A stretch of DNA of 64,000 nucleotides from Aquibaculum sediminis (GTDB lineage: Bacteria; Pseudomonadota; Alphaproteobacteria; Kiloniellales; DSM-21159). The notes under the pieces were generated by a model. It was not told the DNA's origin and ran no database searches. It saw only the letters and a list, made by a program, of their open reading frames with translations. A program made the translations under genes and the position numbers. Positions 60,580-64,000 of this stretch are shown here, piece after piece; position 1 is the stretch's first letter, and the number at the start of each line of letters is the position of its first letter. The DNA lies in NCBI RefSeq assembly GCF_040712085.1, contig NZ_JBFCVK010000010.1:62001-126000 (forward strand). Reading direction: 5' to 3'.

Positions 60580-60995
60580 TCGGCCAGACGCCCTTTGGCC
60601 TCATCGTCGTGGAAGAGCACGACGTGAGCGTGTGGCATCTCAACGCCGGGATGACCGGCGTTGTAATAGATGTCGACGCTGGAAACCTGTTGGTCGCCGA
60701 TGGCCAGATCGTTGAAGGATACCCCGTTCTCCAGTTCCTCGAGCGGGGTCATGTACACGGTCGCGGACAGCTGGCCTTCGCGATCATAGGCCAGAAACGG
60801 CCCGGCAGGCAGCGTATCGGAAGCGACAAAGAGAGAGCCGAGCCCGGGAATGAACTCGGGCAGCGGCAGCGCTTCGCTGACCTGAATGTAGGGTGCTGGC
60901 GGCGGCGACTGGCGCAACGCTTCAGCATCATGGGCAAGCGACGGCAGTGCGCTGGCGATCAACAGGCCAGCGGCGAGAGTGAAAATCTTCGTCAT
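60576..60995 (-). CDS. Secreted protein of unknown function, first gene of the sigma/cupredoxin operon
   Basis: 139 residues from ATG 60995 with AAAGGA upstream. Signal peptide MTKIFTLAAGLLIASALPSLAH. The mature part has VYMTPLEELENG and a C-terminal NAGHPGVEMPHAHVVLFHDD with a histidine cluster that could bind metal. It resembles DUF5602/TTHB210-like proteins; I am not certain of that. It is co-expressed with the cupredoxin. Confidence 0.65.
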   Translation of the reverse strand: MTKIFTLAAGLLIASALPSLAHDAEALRQSPPPAPYIQVSEALPLPEFIPGLGSLFVASDTLPAGPFLAYDREGQLSATVYMTPLEELENGVSFNDLAIGDQQVSSVDIYYNAGHPGVEMPHAHVVLFHDDEAKGRLAE

Positions 60996-61020
60996 GGTTG
61001 GTCCTTTCACGGTGCGTTTC

Positions 61021-61077
61021 ACGGCCGAGCTTCGGCCGTTTCGCTGCCTTGGATGCGGCGGTGCGCGAAAGGTTCCC
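61021..61077 (-). promoter_or_regulatory. ECF-type promoter and leader hairpin of the sigma operon
   Basis: On the minus strand GGGAACCTTT (61077-61068) and GCATCCAA (61056-61049) have the GGAAC -35 and about 16-base spacing typical of ECF sigma factors. The leader contains ACGGCCGA/TCGGCCGT arms (61021-61039). The operon's own sigma factor is the likely user, giving positive autoregulation. Confidence 0.55.
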
Positions 61078-61184
61078 GGCAAACAGGTGTTTGTCGTCAT
61101 CGCGCAAAAGCGGAGAAGAGAATGCACGACGCAATGCGGATGATCTTGTCCGGTCACCGGCCACTGGTCTTCGGTCTCTGAGCC

Positions 61185-63506
61185 ATGGCAACCCTCGCAC
61201 TTTCCATCGGCGGCGGCCTGGTCGGGGCCTCGCTGTTCCCGGCCGGGGTGACGCTTTTAGGGTCCACGCTGGGCGGAGCGGCGGTGGGCCAAGCGGTGGG
61301 CGGACTGGCCGGGGCGGCGATCGATGCGCTCTGGCTGTCGCCCAGCCTGCCGCGCCAGCGCATGGAGGGGCCGCGGCTGCAGGAGCTGCGGGTGACCGGC
61401 GGCGACTATGGCACCGGCATCCCCCGGGCCTACGGCGGGGCGGTGCGCCTGGCCGGCACGGTGATCTGGCTCTCGCCCGTGGTCGAGACCCGGGAGGAGA
61501 AGTCGGAGGACATGGGCGGCAAGGGAGGCGGCGGCGGCGAGGTCGAGACGGTGGAGTACAAGTACCACGTCGACGTGGCCCTGGCGCTGGCCGCCGGGCC
61601 GATCGCCGATGTGCGCCGCGTCTGGGCCGACGGCCATGTGATCTGGCAGAACGGCAAGGACAAGCCCTCCACCGCCGAGGCCATCACGATCCATCGCGGC
61701 GACGAGAGCCAGCAGCCCGACCCCCTGATCGAGGCGCACGAGGGCGCGGGCCAGGTGCCCGGTTTCCGGGGGCTGGCCTACATCGTGCTGGAGCGCCTCG
61801 CCCTGCACCGCCACGGCGGGCGCCTGCCGAACCTGGTGGCCGAGGTGGTGCTGCCGCCCGAGCGCGCGCGCCTGGCCGATGCGGTCACCGACCTCTGCCG
61901 GCGCGCCGGGGTCGAGGATGTCAACGCCACTGCGCTGGAGGGCCAGGCGCTGCAGGGTTACATCGTGCCCCGGGTGATGAGCCCGCGCGAGGCGATCGAG
62001 CCGCTGCAGCGCGCCGGGTTCTTCGATGCGCGCCTCGAGGAGGAGGGGCTGGTCTTTCAGTTGCTCGACCAGCCGGTGATGCACGAGATCGAGGCCGAGG
62101 ACCTGGGCGCCGGGCCGCAAGGGCAACCGGGCCCGCGGCTGCCCACGGTGCGCGCCGACGCGCGCTCCCTGCCGCGGGCGATCGCCGTGCAGTACGCCGA
62201 CGCCCAGCGCGATCGCCAACCCGGCGTGCAGCAGGCCCGGCGCCAGGCCAGCGGCAGCCACGTGGAGACCGAGCTGCAGCTGCCCCAGGTGCTCTATGCC
62301 GACGAGGCCCGGGCGGTGGCCGAGCGCAGCCTGGAGCTGGCCTGGCACCAGCGCGAGACCATCGAGCTGGCGCTGCCCTCGGCCGCGCGGCGCCTGGCCG
62401 CCGGCGACCTGCTGCGCCTTACCCACCAGGGGCAGCGCTATGACCTGCGGGTGCTGGAGCGCAATGTGACGCCCGAGGGGGTCTGGCAGTTCTCGACGGT
62501 GAGCGACGAGGCCCACCGCCTGCCGCTGCGCCCCGGTGCCGTGGCGCCGATTCCCACCAGCCCCTATCCGCGCCCGCCGTCGGCGAGCGAGCTCCACGTC
62601 CTCGACCTGCCGGCCTTGCGCGCGCAAGACAATGACGCCGGGGTCTATCTGGCGGCTGTGCCCGAGACGCCGCAGCGGCCCTGGCCCGGAGCGGCGCTCT
62701 ATGAGATCCGCGACGGCGAGTTGCTGGAGCAGACCCGGCTCGGCATCGCGGCGATCACCGGGCGCAGCCTCGAGGCCCTGCCGGCGGCAAACCCGCACCT
62801 CTGGGATGAGGTGAACGATCTGCGCCTGCAACTCGACGATTCCGCGCGCATCCTCACCAGCCACTCGGCCGCGGCCGTGCTGGCCGGGAGCAACGCCCTG
62901 CTGCTGGGCGAGGAGGTGCTGCAGTTCCGCCAGGCCGTGGCCCTGGGAGATGGCGCGTGGCGGCTCTCCGGCCTGCTGCGCGGGCGCCTCGGCACGGAAG
63001 GCGCGATCGAGGGTCATGCCAGCGACGAGCGGGCGGTGCTGCTGGCGCCGCGCGGGATCACGCGGCTGCCGCTGCCGGTGAGCGCGCTGGGCGTCACGCG
63101 CAGCTACAAGGCGGTGACGCTGGGCACCGATCCGGACCTGGTGGCGGCGGAGAGCCATACACCGGCCGGCCGCGCCTTGCGGCCCTGGGCGCCGGTGCAG
63201 CTCAAGGGCGTGCGCCAGGCGAACGGCGACTGGGACCTCAGCTGGGTGCGCCGCGCGCGGCTCGACCGCGGCTGGCGCGATGGCGTCGACGTGGCCCTGG
63301 ACGAGGCGCAGGAGCGCTACCGGCTGCAGGTGCTCGATGCCGGCGGCGCGGTGCTGCGCCAGGTCGAGACCACGGAGCCGGCCTTTACTTACACGGCGGC
63401 GCAGCAGAGCGCCGACCACGGCGACCCCGTCGACCACCCGCGCATCCGGGTGGCGCAGCTTTCGGCGGCGGTGGGCGCCGGCGACTTTACGGAGAAGACC
63501 CTATGA
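61185..63506 (+). CDS. Host-specificity / baseplate hub tail protein (gp15-like)
   Basis: 773 residues. The start MATLALSIGGGLVGASLFPA and the glycine-rich GGAAVGQAVGGLAGAAID are typical of GTA/phage megatron proteins; RLQELRVTGGDYGTGIPRAYG begins the hub domain. The long GTA TIM-barrel insertion of RcGTA gp15 (about 1,300 residues) is missing, and a barrel-like domain is instead found on gp13. No strong ribosome-binding site precedes ATG 61185, perhaps because the sigma-operon insertion removed native upstream sequence. Overlaps the next gene by four bases. Confidence 0.85.
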   Translation: MATLALSIGGGLVGASLFPAGVTLLGSTLGGAAVGQAVGGLAGAAIDALWLSPSLPRQRMEGPRLQELRVTGGDYGTGIPRAYGGAVRLAGTVIWLSPVVETREEKSEDMGGKGGGGGEVETVEYKYHVDVALALAAGPIADVRRVWADGHVIWQNGKDKPSTAEAITIHRGDESQQPDPLIEAHEGAGQVPGFRGLAYIVLERLALHRHGGRLPNLVAEVVLPPERARLADAVTDLCRRAGVEDVNATALEGQALQGYIVPRVMSPREAIEPLQRAGFFDARLEEEGLVFQLLDQPVMHEIEAEDLGAGPQGQPGPRLPTVRADARSLPRAIAVQYADAQRDRQPGVQQARRQASGSHVETELQLPQVLYADEARAVAERSLELAWHQRETIELALPSAARRLAAGDLLRLTHQGQRYDLRVLERNVTPEGVWQFSTVSDEAHRLPLRPGAVAPIPTSPYPRPPSASELHVLDLPALRAQDNDAGVYLAAVPETPQRPWPGAALYEIRDGELLEQTRLGIAAITGRSLEALPAANPHLWDEVNDLRLQLDDSARILTSHSAAAVLAGSNALLLGEEVLQFRQAVALGDGAWRLSGLLRGRLGTEGAIEGHASDERAVLLAPRGITRLPLPVSALGVTRSYKAVTLGTDPDLVAAESHTPAGRALRPWAPVQLKGVRQANGDWDLSWVRRARLDRGWRDGVDVALDEAQERYRLQVLDAGGAVLRQVETTEPAFTYTAAQQSADHGDPVDHPRIRVAQLSAAVGAGDFTEKTL

Positions 63507-64000
63507 GCGAGACCCCGCGCCTTGGCCTGCCCTATCTCGACATGGGCCAGGCCCAGAAGGAGATGACCCACAACGCGGCCCTGGCCCGGCTCGACGGCCT
63601 GGTGCAGGTGACCTGCCTCGAAGTCCGCAGCGACCCGCCGGCAGAGCCGGCCGAGGGCGCGGTCTATCTGGTGGGCGACAGCGCCAGCGGCGCCTGGGAA
63701 GGCCAGGAGGACAGCCTGGCGGCCTGGCACCAGGGCTGGCACTTCACGGCGCCCGAAGCCGGCTGGCGGGTCTGCGACCAGGACCGCGAGCGGATCCTGA
63801 CCCACGACGGCAGCCAGTGGCGCGCGGTGCCGGAGCTGCAGGTGCCGAGCCTGGACAACGACTGGATCGGCTATGGCAGCGGCTATGCCGGCATCCGCTA
63901 CTTCCGCGACGCGGAGGGCCGCGTGACCATCGAAGGGGTGATGCAGGCCGGCAGCGACGGCGTGGTCTTCACGCTGCTGGAAGGCTACCGCCCGGCCGAC
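63503..64000 (+). CDS. DUF2793 tail protein (3' end outside window)
   Basis: Open to the right edge, 166 codons seen. It begins MSETPRLGLPYLDMGQAQKE and MTHNAALARLDGLVQV, the DUF2793 N-terminus found after gp15 in GTA and prophage clusters. Likely a tail fibre or receptor-binding component; the C-terminal part is not in the window. Confidence 0.85.
   Translation, partial: MSETPRLGLPYLDMGQAQKEMTHNAALARLDGLVQVTCLEVRSDPPAEPAEGAVYLVGDSASGAWEGQEDSLAAWHQGWHFTAPEAGWRVCDQDRERILTHDGSQWRAVPELQVPSLDNDWIGYGSGYAGIRYFRDAEGRVTIEGVMQAGSDGVVFTLLEGYRPAD

Noticed and set aside
61257..63437. Long minus-strand open frame opposite gp15
   Set aside because: Shadow of gp15; biased composition and no motif.

Overview
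The window is high-GC DNA on which nearly every gene can be placed in the Alphaproteobacteria. The evidence is the order of the ribosomal-protein/secY/adk/rpsM/rpsK/rpoA/rplQ block with no rpsD between rpsK and rpoA, a short-lid adenylate kinase, an ECF biotin transporter bioMNY, and a GTTC-N7-GTTC SOS box. The closest guess is a Rhodospirillales-type bacterium, possibly halotolerant; this is inference from gene content and no 16S rRNA gene is present. No tRNA or rRNA gene, CRISPR array, integrase or transposase was recognised.

Layout. 1-6.85 kb: the 3' end of the spc operon (rplF fragment, rplR, rpsE, rpmD, rplO, secY, adk), then a strong promoter and the alpha operon (rpsM, rpsK, rpoA, rplQ) ending in an intrinsic terminator; a palindromic repeat element sits between rpoA and rplQ. 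6.9-26 kb: housekeeping and stress genes: a HEPN-like protein, an SDR, acylphosphatase, Nudix, an ArsR regulator with its permease and paired operators, lipB, maeB, mgtE, a DMT exporter, prfB with its programmed +1 frameshift, a class A penicillin-binding protein, hspQ, a cupin, bioMNY, dihydroorotase and ygfZ. 26-31.3 kb: a dipeptide/oligopeptide-type ABC importer on the minus strand. 31.7-43.4 kb: a GntR-regulated catabolic island with a ThDP enzyme, a branched-chain-type ABC importer, an SDR, a shikimate-dehydrogenase-like enzyme without the shikimate-binding serines, a GMC oxidoreductase and a DUF3445 heme oxidoreductase. The substrate is unknown.

43.4-64 kb: a head-tail gene cluster whose order matches the Rhodobacter-type gene transfer agent (terminase, portal, protease, capsid, connector, stopper, terminator, tail tube, tail chaperones, tape measure, gp12, gp13, gp14, gp15). 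Its promoter overlaps a LexA-type SOS box, followed by an intrinsic-terminator hairpin. The cluster carries several insertions: a VbhA-like antitoxin plus Fic AMPylase between portal and protease; a minus-strand membrane protein; a GcvT/DmdA-like gene flanked by imperfect duplications of the gp11 ends; and an ECF sigma factor/cupredoxin/periplasmic protein operon between gp14 and gp15. The two tail chaperone frames are joined by two in-register GGGAAAG slippery heptamers, the same heptamer as in lambda G-T. gp13 is fused to a large N-terminal barrel-like domain.

The strongest candidates for undescribed biology are the repeat-encoded double slippery site, the SOS-box/attenuator control of a GTA-ordered cluster loaded with host-like cargo, and the catabolic island with a re-tooled AroE-like enzyme. 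Functions below rest on reading the translated sequences by eye; no database search was possible.
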